Both the position numbers and the translations under genes were made by a program. Below, piece after piece: positions 1-7,085 of a DNA stretch of 64,000 nt. The notes beneath the pieces were generated by a model. It saw only the letters and a program-made list of their open reading frames with translations, had not been told where the DNA came from and did no database searches. Numbering within the stretch: position 1 is the stretch's first letter; each line of letters starts with the position of its first letter. The DNA comes from Actinomycetes bacterium (lineage in GTDB: Bacteria > Actinomycetota > Acidimicrobiia > Acidimicrobiales > Palsa-688). The DNA is taken from assembly GCA_021850325.1 (NCBI GenBank), contig JAJZMF010000007.1:1-64000 (forward strand), written 5' to 3'.

Positions 1-2
1 CA

Positions 3-419
3 GGCGTCATCAGCGGTACGCCCCAGGCCGGTGGCACGACCACCTTCACCGTGCAGGTGGCCGACTCGACGTCCCCCACGCCAGGCACGGCCAGTGCCCA
101 GTTCAGCATCGACGTGCTCGGCGCTGCCCCGCAGGTCAAGTACGTCGCACCGTCCTCGGGTGCCAGTTCCGGGCACCGCTACATAGAGCTCTTCGGCACC
201 AACCTGGCCCCCGGCAGCACAAGCTGCGTGTGGTACAGGGGAGCGGGTTGCACCGGGGTGAGCGTACAGGTGGGGGCGAACAAAGCCTTCGTCATCTACG
301 ACTCACCGGGCATCCTTCTCGTGCTGTCCCCGCCAGGGGCGCCAGGCACGGTGCCGATCACGGTCGTTGTCGACGGCCGGGCCGCTGGTAACCCGGCGCA
401 GTACACCTACACGGCCTGA
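3..419 (+). CDS. C-terminal end of a secreted Ig-like/IPT domain protein (5' truncated)
   Basis: The reading frame is open from the left edge, so the gene starts outside the window. The first residues (GVISGTPQAGG, then TFTVQVADS) have the cadence of a putative-Ig (He_PIG) repeat, in which GVISGTP-x(3)-G is followed by a beta strand ending in V-x-D. After about residue 40 a second beta-rich unit begins (KYVAPSSGASSG...IELFGTNLAPG) and ends with a VVVDGRAAGN strand, like an IPT/TIG fold. Such domains occur in extracellular adhesins and surface enzymes. There is no membrane segment or sortase motif at the C terminus. The catalytic or binding part, if any, lies outside the window. A strong hairpin follows the stop codon. 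Confidence 0.7.
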   Translation, partial: GVISGTPQAGGTTTFTVQVADSTSPTPGTASAQFSIDVLGAAPQVKYVAPSSGASSGHRYIELFGTNLAPGSTSCVWYRGAGCTGVSVQVGANKAFVIYDSPGILLVLSPPGAPGTVPITVVVDGRAAGNPAQYTYTA

Positions 420-430
420 GCCTCCCGGCG

Positions 431-461
431 CCCCCGGCCGTTTGAGCCCTGCGGCCGGGGG
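431..461 (+). terminator. GC-rich hairpin after the Ig-like gene
   Basis: A perfect 10-bp inverted repeat (431-440 with 452-461) with an 11-base loop begins 11 bases after the stop codon at 419. There is no long T tract, as is usual for terminators in GC-rich actinobacteria. Confidence 0.6.
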
Positions 462-515
462 GCAAGGGCAGGGGACGACGGTCGCAGCCAACCGACGCCC
501 GCGAGCACGACAGAC

Positions 516-539
516 GGCCGGCGGCACCTGCCGCCGGCC
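516..539 (-). terminator. Hairpin after the Gly/Met-rich secreted protein gene
   Basis: A perfect 11-bp inverted repeat (516-526 with 529-539) with a 2-base loop lies about 50 bases beyond the stop codon of the minus-strand gene ending at 591. On that strand it is followed by GTCTGTCGT. Together with the 431-461 hairpin it separates two convergent genes. Confidence 0.5.
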
Positions 540-590
540 ATCTTGCTCTCTGCCACAGCACCTCGTCACGGGCAGCAGCTGCCCCGGCCT

Positions 591-1157
591 CTACGAGCTC
601 TGGGCCGCCCCCGTGGTGCCCCAACCGCCCATCATCGGAGGCCCACCGCCACCGGAACGACCGGAGCCTCCAACCGGGCCCCCCCGGCCCCACATCATCC
701 CGAAACCGCCCCCGTAGCCCATGCCGGCACCGCAGTACGTGCCCACCTGGGCGGCCAGCGCGTCGGAGATGGCCGTGGCCTGCGACTGGGTGATGGTGCC
801 GCCCTGGACCAGGCGGTTCAGGGCGGCGGCCCAGATATCGGTACGGGTCGTGGTGCTTGCCCCGCCGGACGTCCGCCAGTTACGGACTTCCTGGACGACG
901 GCGTTGTGCACGGCTGTTGCCTGCGCCTGGGTTATTGTCCCGTTGCCCACCAACTTCTGGAGCAGTGCAGGGGAGGGGACGGCGGACGCCGGCCCTGTCC
1001 CGGTGGTCGTGGGAGCGGTGGTGGTCGTGCCCACGGTGGCAGCCATCGCTGCGGGGCCGCCGGCCAGGAAGGCCGCCGCCGTACCCCCGCCGGCCAGTGC
1101 TGCAACCACCACGAGCGCTGCCCCGGTCATCTTCTTCTTGAACGTTGTCTGGTTCAT
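591..1157 (-). CDS. Small secreted protein with two helical repeats and a Gly/Met-rich tail
   Basis: The 188-residue product has a clear signal region: a basic start (MNQTTFKKKM), a hydrophobic stretch to about residue 39, then a Thr-rich linker. Two similar helical units follow at about 64-92 and 112-140, each with the pattern L-x-x-L-V-x-x-G-T-I-T-Q-x-Q-A-T-A. The tail (about 143-180) is Gly/Met-rich with GMM and PPMMGG. The ATG at 1157 was chosen because AGGAGCT lies just upstream and it opens directly into the signal peptide; a longer open frame upstream has no such support. The gene is divergent from a two-component system whose sensor has a similar Gly/Met-rich external loop, so it is probably a target of that system. 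No named family is recognised; a metal-binding or envelope-stress role is inference. Confidence 0.7.
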   Translation of the reverse strand: MNQTTFKKKMTGAALVVVAALAGGGTAAAFLAGGPAAMAATVGTTTTAPTTTGTGPASAVPSPALLQKLVGNGTITQAQATAVHNAVVQEVRNWRTSGGASTTTRTDIWAAALNRLVQGGTITQSQATAISDALAAQVGTYCGAGMGYGGGFGMMWGRGGPVGGSGRSGGGGPPMMGGWGTTGAAQSS

Positions 1158-1196
1158 TTTTGCCAGCTCCTTTCTGTCGATGACGCTAAGCGTGGG

Positions 1197-1336
1197 TGGT
1201 AAGGGGGCCACCCGGCCACGGTAAGAGGACGGTTGGAACCGACCGGGCTCCTGCCGGGGCGCCCACCCGGGCACGCCCCGGGCACCACCGGCCGCGAGGC
1301 CGGACGCGGGCTGACGGTCTAACCCTGCTCTTACCG
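1197..1336. promoter_or_regulatory. Divergent control region with three GGTAAG boxes
   Basis: The 199-bp gap between the secreted protein and the response regulator holds GTGGTAAGG (1197-1205), CGGTAAGAG (1219-1227) and the exact inverse CTCTTACCG (1328-1336). The first two are 22 bp apart, two helical turns, on one face of the DNA. The third lies just upstream of the proposed -10 box of the regulator gene. This arrangement is typical of OmpR-family binding sites, so these are candidate sites for the neighbouring response regulator; this is inference from spacing and symmetry. Confidence 0.45.
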
Positions 1337-1344
1337 GCCTCAGG

Positions 1345-1359
1345 CACAATGGGCTGGTG
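1345..1359 (+). promoter_or_regulatory. Possible leaderless promoter of the response regulator
   Basis: CACAAT (1345-1350) stands exactly 6 bases before the GTG start at 1357 and there is no ribosome binding site. A -10 box 6-7 bases before a start codon means the transcript would begin at or near that codon. The same geometry recurs at argG and several other genes here. Confidence 0.35.
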
Positions 1360-2049
1360 GGACAGGCCGAGGCACCGTTCATCCTGGTGGCCGACGACGA
1401 CCGCTCCACGCGCGAATCGCTCGTCACCGCGCTCGAGCTCGAGGGCTACAGGGCATCGGCTGTGGGGGATGGCGCCCGGGCGTTGGAGCAGGTCCTCGCC
1501 ACACGCCCCGACGCCGTGGTGCTCGATATCGGGATGCCAGAGATCGACGGCTTGTCGGTGTGCAGGCGGATGCGGTCCCGCCAGGACCGCACCCCCGTCC
1601 TCATCCTCACGGCCCGCTCCGAGGTCTCAGAACGCATCTCGGGCCTGGACGCCGGAGCCGACGACTACCTGAGCAAGCCGTTCTCGCTCGACGAGCTGCT
1701 GGCCCGGCTACGGGCGCTGCTGAGGCGGTCCCGCCTGGAGGAGCCGAGCGTCGCCCTCGTGGTGGGCGACCTGCGCCTCGACGCGGCGGCGCGCCGGGTG
1801 TGGCGTGGCGCTCAGGAGGTGGAGCTCACCAAGACCGAGTTCGACCTGCTGCACCTCCTGATGCGCAACGCGGGGGTGGTGCTCGGACCTGGCTCCATCT
1901 ACGAGGAGATCTGGGGTTACGACTTCGGCCCCGACTCCAAGAACCTGGCCGTCTATGTCGGCTACCTCCGCCGCAAGCTGGGTGACGAGGGGACAGGGCA
2001 GCTCATCCGCACGGTCCGGGGGGTGGGCTACACCCTGCGGGCACCGTGA
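1357..2049 (+). CDS. OmpR/PhoB-family response regulator
   Basis: The 230-residue protein has an N-terminal receiver domain (about 8-120) with the acidic cluster DDD at 13-15, phospho-acceptor Asp57, switch Thr85 and Lys107 in the SKPF motif. The winged-helix DNA-binding domain (about 130-228) has LTKTEFDLLHLLM and the closing IRTVRGVGYTLR. It would be phosphorylated by the histidine kinase that follows, whose start overlaps its stop by 4 bases. It resembles MprA/TcrX-type actinobacterial regulators. The divergent secreted protein is the most likely direct target. The GTG start gives a full-length receiver domain and has a -10-like box 6 bases upstream; a nearby ATG at 1349 is out of frame. 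Confidence 0.92.
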   Translation: MGQAEAPFILVADDDRSTRESLVTALELEGYRASAVGDGARALEQVLATRPDAVVLDIGMPEIDGLSVCRRMRSRQDRTPVLILTARSEVSERISGLDAGADDYLSKPFSLDELLARLRALLRRSRLEEPSVALVVGDLRLDAAARRVWRGAQEVELTKTEFDLLHLLMRNAGVVLGPGSIYEEIWGYDFGPDSKNLAVYVGYLRRKLGDEGTGQLIRTVRGVGYTLRAP

Positions 2050-3428
2050 CACTGCGCGCCCGCCTCGCGGTCGTCCTGGCCGTCCTGTCGGCACTGGCTG
2101 CCACCACGGCAGCCGCCCTCGCCTACGCCGCCACGTCGAGCCGCCTCAGCTCCGAGGTCGACCGGTCCTTGAGCCAGGCTGCGGCACGCGTGGCCTCGGC
2201 GACGAACATGGGCATAGGGCCGGGCATGATGAGCCAGTACGGGCGGGGGCCGGGGAACGGGCAGATGGTGGGCGGTCGTGGGCCACTGGGGGCCCTCGGC
2301 CTGGTGGTCGTCCAGTACCTGCGCCCGGACGGGTCCCTGGTCTCGGTCCAGGGCCAGGTACCGCTGCCCGTCCTCCCCCGTGACCAGGAACTGGCCCGCT
2401 CCGGGGGCGCCACCTGGCTGCGCACCGAGGACGTTGCAGGAGCCAGCTACCGCGTGCTCACCGAGGCCCTCCCCAACGGGGGGGCGGTGCAGCTCGGCCG
2501 TGACACGAGCGAGGACGCGGCCCTGCTCGGTTCGCTGCGCTGGCGCCTCGGCCTGCTCGACATGGCGGTCGTGCTTGCAGCAGCCGTCGTGGGCTGGCTA
2601 TTCGCCCGGCGACTGGTGCAGCCTCTGCGCCGCCTGGCCCTGGCCGCAGAACGGGTGGCCTCGACCGGCCGGCTCGATGTGCCGGTCGAGCAGGGCAAGG
2701 CCGACGAGACGGGCCGGCTGGCACGGGCCTTCGCCACCATGCTTGCCTCGCTGGCGAGCCTGCGGGCCCAGCAACAGCACCTGGCCGAGGACGCAGGCCA
2801 CGAGCTGCGCACACCTCTGACCAGCCTGCGGACCAACGTCGACATCCTCCGCCGGCACGAGGTGCTCCCGGCCCCGACCAGGGCGCGCGTGCTCGGCGCT
2901 CTCGACTCCGAGCTCAGTGAGCTCACCGCACTGGTGGACGAGCTCGTGGAGCTGAGCTCGGACCGGCACCGGGACGAGCCCGTCGAGGAGGTACGCCTGG
3001 ACGAGGTCGTGCAGGAGGTCGTGGAACGTGCCCGTCAACGCAGCTCACGGGACATCACACTGAGGGCGGAACCCTGTACCGTCCACGGCCAGCCACGGGC
3101 GCTCGGCCGGGCGGTCTCGAACCTCGTCGACAACGCACTGAAGTTCAGCCCTACGTCGGCCCCGGTGGAGGTGGACGTGCGCTCCGGTCGCACCGAGGTG
3201 CGGGACCACGGGCCCGGGCTCAGCCCCGAGGACCTGCCCAGGGTGTTCGACCGCTTCTACCGCTCCGCAGGCGCCCGGAGCAAGCCCGGGTCCGGTCTCG
3301 GCCTGGCCATCGTCAGCCATGTCGCAGAGGCGAACGGGGGCCACGCCTTCGCCGGGAACCACCCCGAGGGCGGAGCAGTGATCGGCTTTGAGCTGCCCAG
3401 CACACCCGCCTCGGCCAGGCCGTCGTGA
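2046..3428 (+). CDS. Membrane sensor histidine kinase
   Basis: The 460-residue kinase has TM1 at about 8-28, an extracellular region to about 168, TM2 at about 170-187, a HAMP linker (about 188-240), a HisKA domain with His252 in AGHELRTPL, and a HATPase domain with N-box Asn359/Asn363, Asp387 in DHGPG and GSGLGL at about 415-420. All catalytic motifs are intact. It should phosphorylate the regulator encoded just upstream (4-base overlap at 2046-2049). The external loop contains a Gly/Met-rich stretch around residues 54-80 with MGIGPGMM and GNGQM, resembling the tail of the divergent secreted protein. The signal is unknown; Met-rich loops often contact Cu(I), but that is inference. Confidence 0.92.
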   Translation: MTLRARLAVVLAVLSALAATTAAALAYAATSSRLSSEVDRSLSQAAARVASATNMGIGPGMMSQYGRGPGNGQMVGGRGPLGALGLVVVQYLRPDGSLVSVQGQVPLPVLPRDQELARSGGATWLRTEDVAGASYRVLTEALPNGGAVQLGRDTSEDAALLGSLRWRLGLLDMAVVLAAAVVGWLFARRLVQPLRRLALAAERVASTGRLDVPVEQGKADETGRLARAFATMLASLASLRAQQQHLAEDAGHELRTPLTSLRTNVDILRRHEVLPAPTRARVLGALDSELSELTALVDELVELSSDRHRDEPVEEVRLDEVVQEVVERARQRSSRDITLRAEPCTVHGQPRALGRAVSNLVDNALKFSPTSAPVEVDVRSGRTEVRDHGPGLSPEDLPRVFDRFYRSAGARSKPGSGLGLAIVSHVAEANGGHAFAGNHPEGGAVIGFELPSTPASARPS

Positions 3429-3506
3429 AGCAGGCACACCGGGACGGCCAGGCCTTGGCGGCCACGGTGCGGGCACGTGGCAGCAGGCGCCTGCGGCGCG
3501 CCCAGC

Positions 3507-4322
3507 TCAGTCGGGAGGGCGCTCAGCGGCTCCCGGGCCGACCGACGCCCAGGACGCCTCGCGCAGTAGGTGGCGCAGACGGCGTTCGAGGTCGCCGAAG
3601 GAGGCTCGTTCGCGGTCCTCGGCCTCCCGGGGCCGGGGCAGGTCGACTTCCAGGACCGCCGCCACCTCTGCGGGGCGGGCAGTGAGCACGACCACGACGT
3701 CCGAGAGGAAGACAGCCTCAGCCACATCGTGGGTCACCAGGCCCACTGTCGTGCCCAGCTCCGCCCGCACGGCCGACAACCACTGCTGGAGGTCGGCCCT
3801 GGTGATCCCGTCGAGCGCACCGAACGGCTCGTCCAGCAGGGCCAGGCCCGGCTCTGCAGCGACCGTGCGCAGGAAGGCGGCACGGTGGCGCATCCCCCCC
3901 GACAACTGCCAGGGCCAGGCACGGGCAAAATCGCCCAGGCCGAAGCGACGGAGGAGAGGCTCCACCTGGCGGCGGGCAGCCGCCGGCGAGCTACCGGCCA
4001 GCACCAGGGGGAGCGTGACGTTGTCGATGACCCGGCGCCAGGGCAGGAGAGCGTCACGCTGCGGCATGTAGGCACTGGCGCCCAAACGGTCGGCGACGAC
4101 CGAGCCACCGATGCGCACCTCGCCGGCGGAGGGCTGCTCCAGACCTGCCACGACATTGAACACCGTTGACTTCCCGCACCCGCTCGGCCCGATCAGGGTG
4201 ACGAGCTCACCGGGCCGGGCCGACATGTCGACCCGCCGGACGGCTTGCACGGTGCCCTGGTCGGAGGTGAACGACTTGGCCAGCCCGACGACCTCGAGCG
4301 CCGTACCCGTGCCCGTGCTCAT
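3507..4322 (-). CDS. ThiZ-type ABC transporter ATPase (thiamine precursor uptake)
   Basis: The 271-residue ATPase has Walker A GPSGCGKST at about 45-53, a Q-loop with MPQRDALLPW, signature LSGGMRHR, Walker B LALLDEP and the switch histidine in VTHDVAEA. Overall it resembles the SsuB/TauB/ThiZ group. It would power the permease encoded just upstream (ATGA overlap at 4319-4322). The ATG at 4322 was chosen for this coupling and because the protein then begins a few residues before the first beta strand. The TPP riboswitch ahead of the operon argues for a thiamine-pyrimidine substrate rather than sulfonates. Confidence 0.88.
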   Translation of the reverse strand: MSTGTGTALEVVGLAKSFTSDQGTVQAVRRVDMSARPGELVTLIGPSGCGKSTVFNVVAGLEQPSAGEVRIGGSVVADRLGASAYMPQRDALLPWRRVIDNVTLPLVLAGSSPAAARRQVEPLLRRFGLGDFARAWPWQLSGGMRHRAAFLRTVAAEPGLALLDEPFGALDGITRADLQQWLSAVRAELGTTVGLVTHDVAEAVFLSDVVVVLTARPAEVAAVLEVDLPRPREAEDRERASFGDLERRLRHLLREASWASVGPGAAERPPD

Positions 4323-5140
4323 GACCGGCTCGGCGGCCGCCAGGGCATGGCCAGCCGTTCGGCCAACCCGACCAGTAGGAAGAGGGCGACAGTCGCCAGG
4401 GCAGTGGCGCCGGTGGCGCCGAACACGAGGTCCGTGCGCCGGGGTGCGGCCTGGCTGGCCGCGTTCATGTACACGCCCAGGCCCTGGGTGGCGCCCACGT
4501 ACTCGGCCACGATGGCCGACGTGTAGGCGTAGGTGACGGAGATCTTCAGGCCGGTGAAGCACTGCGGGAGGGCGCTCGGCCAGCGCACCCGCCACAGCAG
4601 TTGCCACCGGGAAGCCCGCATCGTGCGGAGGAGGTCGACGGCGTCCCGGTCAGCCGATGCCAGGCCCTGGACAGCGCCCACGACTATGGGGAAGAAGCTG
4701 AACAGGGCGACCAGCCCGATCTTCGGGCCCTCGCCGAAGCCGAACCAGATGACCACCAGTGGCGCCAGAGCGATCACGGGCACCGTCTGTGAGGCGACCA
4801 CGAGCGGGTACACGCCGGCGCGGGCCGTGCGCGACCAGTCGATCGAGATCGCGAGCGGGACGGCCACGGCAACGGCGAGAGCCAGCCCGGCCACAGCCTC
4901 AACCGTGGTGGTGGCGAGGGCGGGTGCCAGGTCGGCCCGGTCTGCCCAGGTCGAGACGACGACGAGGGCCGGCCCCGGGAGGATGGTGGGTGACGTGCCG
5001 AAGACCACCGTCACCAATTGCCACAGACCGACCGCGGCTATAAGGACCAGGGCCGGCGGGAGCCAGCGACGTGCACCCGGCCGGCGCCCGACGCCCGGCA
5101 CGACGCTCTCGCCGGCCACCAGGGACAAGCCGGCCTTCAT
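4319..5140 (-). CDS. ThiX-type ABC transporter permease
   Basis: This 273-residue BPD_transp_1 permease has about six hydrophobic segments. The EAA loop lies around AVDLLRTMRASRWQLLWRVRWPSALP, where it docks on the ATPase. The family includes SsuC/TauC and the ThiX proteins for hydroxymethylpyrimidine-type thiamine precursors. It is the middle gene of a three-gene operon, overlapping both the binding-protein gene (5137-5140) and the ATPase gene (4319-4322) by 4 bases. Regulation follows from the upstream TPP riboswitch. Confidence 0.88.
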   Translation of the reverse strand: MKAGLSLVAGESVVPGVGRRPGARRWLPPALVLIAAVGLWQLVTVVFGTSPTILPGPALVVVSTWADRADLAPALATTTVEAVAGLALAVAVAVPLAISIDWSRTARAGVYPLVVASQTVPVIALAPLVVIWFGFGEGPKIGLVALFSFFPIVVGAVQGLASADRDAVDLLRTMRASRWQLLWRVRWPSALPQCFTGLKISVTYAYTSAIVAEYVGATQGLGVYMNAASQAAPRRTDLVFGATGATALATVALFLLVGLAERLAMPWRPPSRS

Positions 5141-6186
5141 TTGACCAGTGGCCGGTCAGGCAGCAGCGAATTGGTGTAGTCCGACGCCGGGGGCGGGGCC
5201 TTCGAGGCCGGGACCAGGCCCCCGTCGACGAGGATCCGGGTGAGCCCGGCAAAATCCGACGCCTTCATCGCCCCCCAGGCACCACCCGACGTGAGGAACG
5301 TCCGAGCAGTGGCGTTGCCGGTAGCGGTCACGATGTTGGCCGAGTGGGCCAGCGCGGTGCGGTTGTACTCGACGAGGGCCCGCTCGGCCGCGGCCGGGTG
5401 ATGGGCTGCGAACTCGTAACCCTCGGCCAGTGCAGCCATGGCATGGCGGAACAGTGCCCGGTGGGCGGCCACCTCGGCGTCCAGGGCCACGAACGCGTCG
5501 TCGGGGAAGCTGAAGGCACCACCGAGGTAGTCCTTGATCGGGAACTCCCGGAGCCTCACTCCTGACAACCGGGCCGTCACGTCGTCGATACCGCCGTAGA
5601 CGATGCTGTACGCGACCCGGCGGGCAGCCAGAGCCTGGTAGGCGTCCGTGCCCAGGTCCACCTCCCGGTAGACGGGGTGGACGACACCCGCCTTGCGGAA
5701 GACGTCGAGCAGTATGGGCTTGTCGCTCGGCACACCGAAGCCTCCGTACAACGTGCCCGAGAGCTGGGCGACCGAGCGGTAGGGCGATGAAGCCAGCACG
5801 GCGATGGCAATGGTGTTGACCTGGCTCAGCCCTGCCACCGCCTCGTAGTCGAGCCCGCTGGCGCGGTTGGCCGGGATGCTCGGCGGGTAGGTCAGGCCGA
5901 GGTCGGTCTTGTGCGCCTGGAGCAGCTCCTCGGCTGAGGCACCGCTGTAGGGGAGCACGACCGGCCTGATCCCCTGCTGGGCGAAGTACCCGTTGGCCTC
6001 GGCCGCGTAGATGCCCAGGTAGTCGACATTGGCCGTGTAGTCGAGGGCAATGCGGAAGCTCTGCAGGCTCCTGCTCGTCGGGGGGCGCCCCGTGGCCGAG
6101 CCCCCCGGTCCGACCGGCCCGCACCCGGCTAGAGCAAGGGCGAGGACGACCAGGACCGATATGGCGCCGTGCCTGGTGTGGCGCAT
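5137..6186 (-). CDS. ThiY-type (NMT1/THI5-like) substrate-binding lipoprotein
   Basis: The 349-residue precursor has a lipoprotein signal ending in the lipobox ALAGC, so the mature protein would be lipid-anchored at Cys22. The body reads as an NMT1/THI5-like periplasmic-binding fold: IALDYTANVDYLGIYAAEANGYF near the N terminus, then GLTYPPSIPANRASGLDYEAVAGL. This fold in ThiY binds formylaminopyrimidine, a thiamine breakdown product, or HMP. The family placement plus the TPP aptamer directly upstream make thiamine-pyrimidine uptake the best call. The ATG at 6186 has AGGGAGG at the right distance, inside the riboswitch 3' arm. The exact ligand cannot be read from the sequence. Confidence 0.88.
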   Translation of the reverse strand: MRHTRHGAISVLVVLALALAGCGPVGPGGSATGRPPTSRSLQSFRIALDYTANVDYLGIYAAEANGYFAQQGIRPVVLPYSGASAEELLQAHKTDLGLTYPPSIPANRASGLDYEAVAGLSQVNTIAIAVLASSPYRSVAQLSGTLYGGFGVPSDKPILLDVFRKAGVVHPVYREVDLGTDAYQALAARRVAYSIVYGGIDDVTARLSGVRLREFPIKDYLGGAFSFPDDAFVALDAEVAAHRALFRHAMAALAEGYEFAAHHPAAAERALVEYNRTALAHSANIVTATGNATARTFLTSGGAWGAMKASDFAGLTRILVDGGLVPASKAPPPASDYTNSLLPDRPLVK

Positions 6187-6189
6187 GAA

Positions 6190-6296
6190 GGCCTCCCTTC
6201 GCCGGCATTACCCGGCGGGTCAGTGTCGGTCGACGTCACGGCCACAAGGCTCGACGCCCTCTCAGCCCGGTCACGCCCGAGCTCCCGAGTCGTTGC
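6190..6296 (-). ncRNA. TPP (THI-box) riboswitch
   Basis: Read on the minus strand, the leader contains the two hallmark segments of the thiamine pyrophosphate aptamer: GGCTGAGAGGG (around 6260-6267, CTGAGA box) and ACTGACCCG, then CCGGGTAATGCCGGCG, then AAGGGA (about 6194-6224). The consensus is CUGAGA...CCUGAUCnGGnUAAUnCCnGCGnAGGGA. The terminal AGGGAGG is also the Shine-Dalgarno sequence of the binding-protein gene, 7 bases from its ATG. TPP binding would therefore hide the ribosome site directly, without a separate expression platform. Confidence 0.9.
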
Positions 6297-6308
6297 TGTA
6301 CCCAGAGG

Positions 6309-6896
6309 TTACCGGGTGCGCCAGCGCACGACCACTCGACCGCCGGGCCGCTCCACGACCACGGCATCGCTGTGCAGCCGAGGGTCGTCATCGGCCCGGA
6401 GCTGCGCCTCCTGCGCCTCCCAGGCGCCGAACCAGGGGCCATAGCCGTCCCAGTCGGAGCGAGCTTCAAGGCGCTGCCGCCGCGTACGGGCTGGGACCTC
6501 CAGCCACACCAGGGCGTCCAGCCATGGGCGAAGCCGGGCTGCGCCGGCTCCGCACCCCTCCACGACCACTACCGAGCGCGGCGCGGGCACGTGGCGGCAC
6601 GGGCCGGGGCAGTCTCGCCCCCAGTCCCAGGTCGGGTGAACGGTCGGCCGGCCCGCGGCCAGGTCAGCCAGGCAGCTTGCGGCCAGCTCCACCGAGGCCT
6701 GCAGGCCATGCCAGCCGAGCACCAGGTCCTCGAGGGAGAACACCCCACCACCGAGAACCGGGCCAAGCCACAACGCGAGGGAGGTCTTGCCACTGCCCGA
6801 CCAGCCGTCCACCCCGACCAGCACCGGCGTGCGGGCCACGCCCAACCGCAGCCTGAGGCCGGCCACGAGGTCCTGACGCCAGTCAGCCTCCAGCAC
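6309..6896 (-). CDS. Uridine/nucleoside kinase-like P-loop protein
   Basis: With the GTG at 6896 the product is 195 residues. A Walker A motif GVDGWSGSGKTS occurs near residues 28-36, followed by LEDLVLGWHGL and a Walker-B-like VVVVEGCGAG. The layout matches small uridine-kinase-like proteins (P-loop, substrate Asp/Glu, short lid with RRQRLEAR). The frame is open up to 7007, but the extra 37 residues are low-complexity and basic. A TAGCCT box at 6904-6909 stands 7 bases before the GTG, suggesting a leaderless transcript starting there. The phosphorylated substrate is unknown. It lies upstream of, and in the same direction as, the thiamine transporter. Confidence 0.6.
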   Translation of the reverse strand: MLEADWRQDLVAGLRLRLGVARTPVLVGVDGWSGSGKTSLALWLGPVLGGGVFSLEDLVLGWHGLQASVELAASCLADLAAGRPTVHPTWDWGRDCPGPCRHVPAPRSVVVVEGCGAGAARLRPWLDALVWLEVPARTRRQRLEARSDWDGYGPWFGAWEAQEAQLRADDDPRLHSDAVVVERPGGRVVVRWRTR

Positions 6897-7085
6897 CGCA
6901 CGCAGGCTAGCCCGGGAGGTGGCGCTGTGTGCGCGAACGCACTGCCTGCCACGACCTGTAACGGGCACCACCGGCGACCGGCCCGGAAAAGCCCGCCCCC
7001 TCCTCATGTCGGCCCGAAGCGCGACGAGCAGGAGCAGGGGCCGTGCCGGGCCCAGGGGACGGACCAGCCGCCGAGGAGGATGGGC
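6897..7085. promoter_or_regulatory. Divergent intergenic region, kinase and subtilase
   Basis: It carries the proposed leaderless -10 box of the kinase (TAGCCT on the minus strand, 6904-6909) and the GAGGAGG ribosome site of the protease (about 7072-7078). I see no clear -35/-10 pair for the protease. Confidence 0.4.

Noticed and set aside
3507-6186. Assignment of the first ABC operon to sulfonate or taurine uptake (SsuABC/TauABC).
   Set aside because: The ATPase and permease alone would allow it, but the TPP riboswitch and the NMT1/THI5-like binding protein favour thiamine precursors.
6372-7085. An N-terminal extension of the subtilase by 238 residues.
   Set aside because: The extension is antisense to the P-loop kinase and lies before a good ribosome site and signal peptide at 7086.
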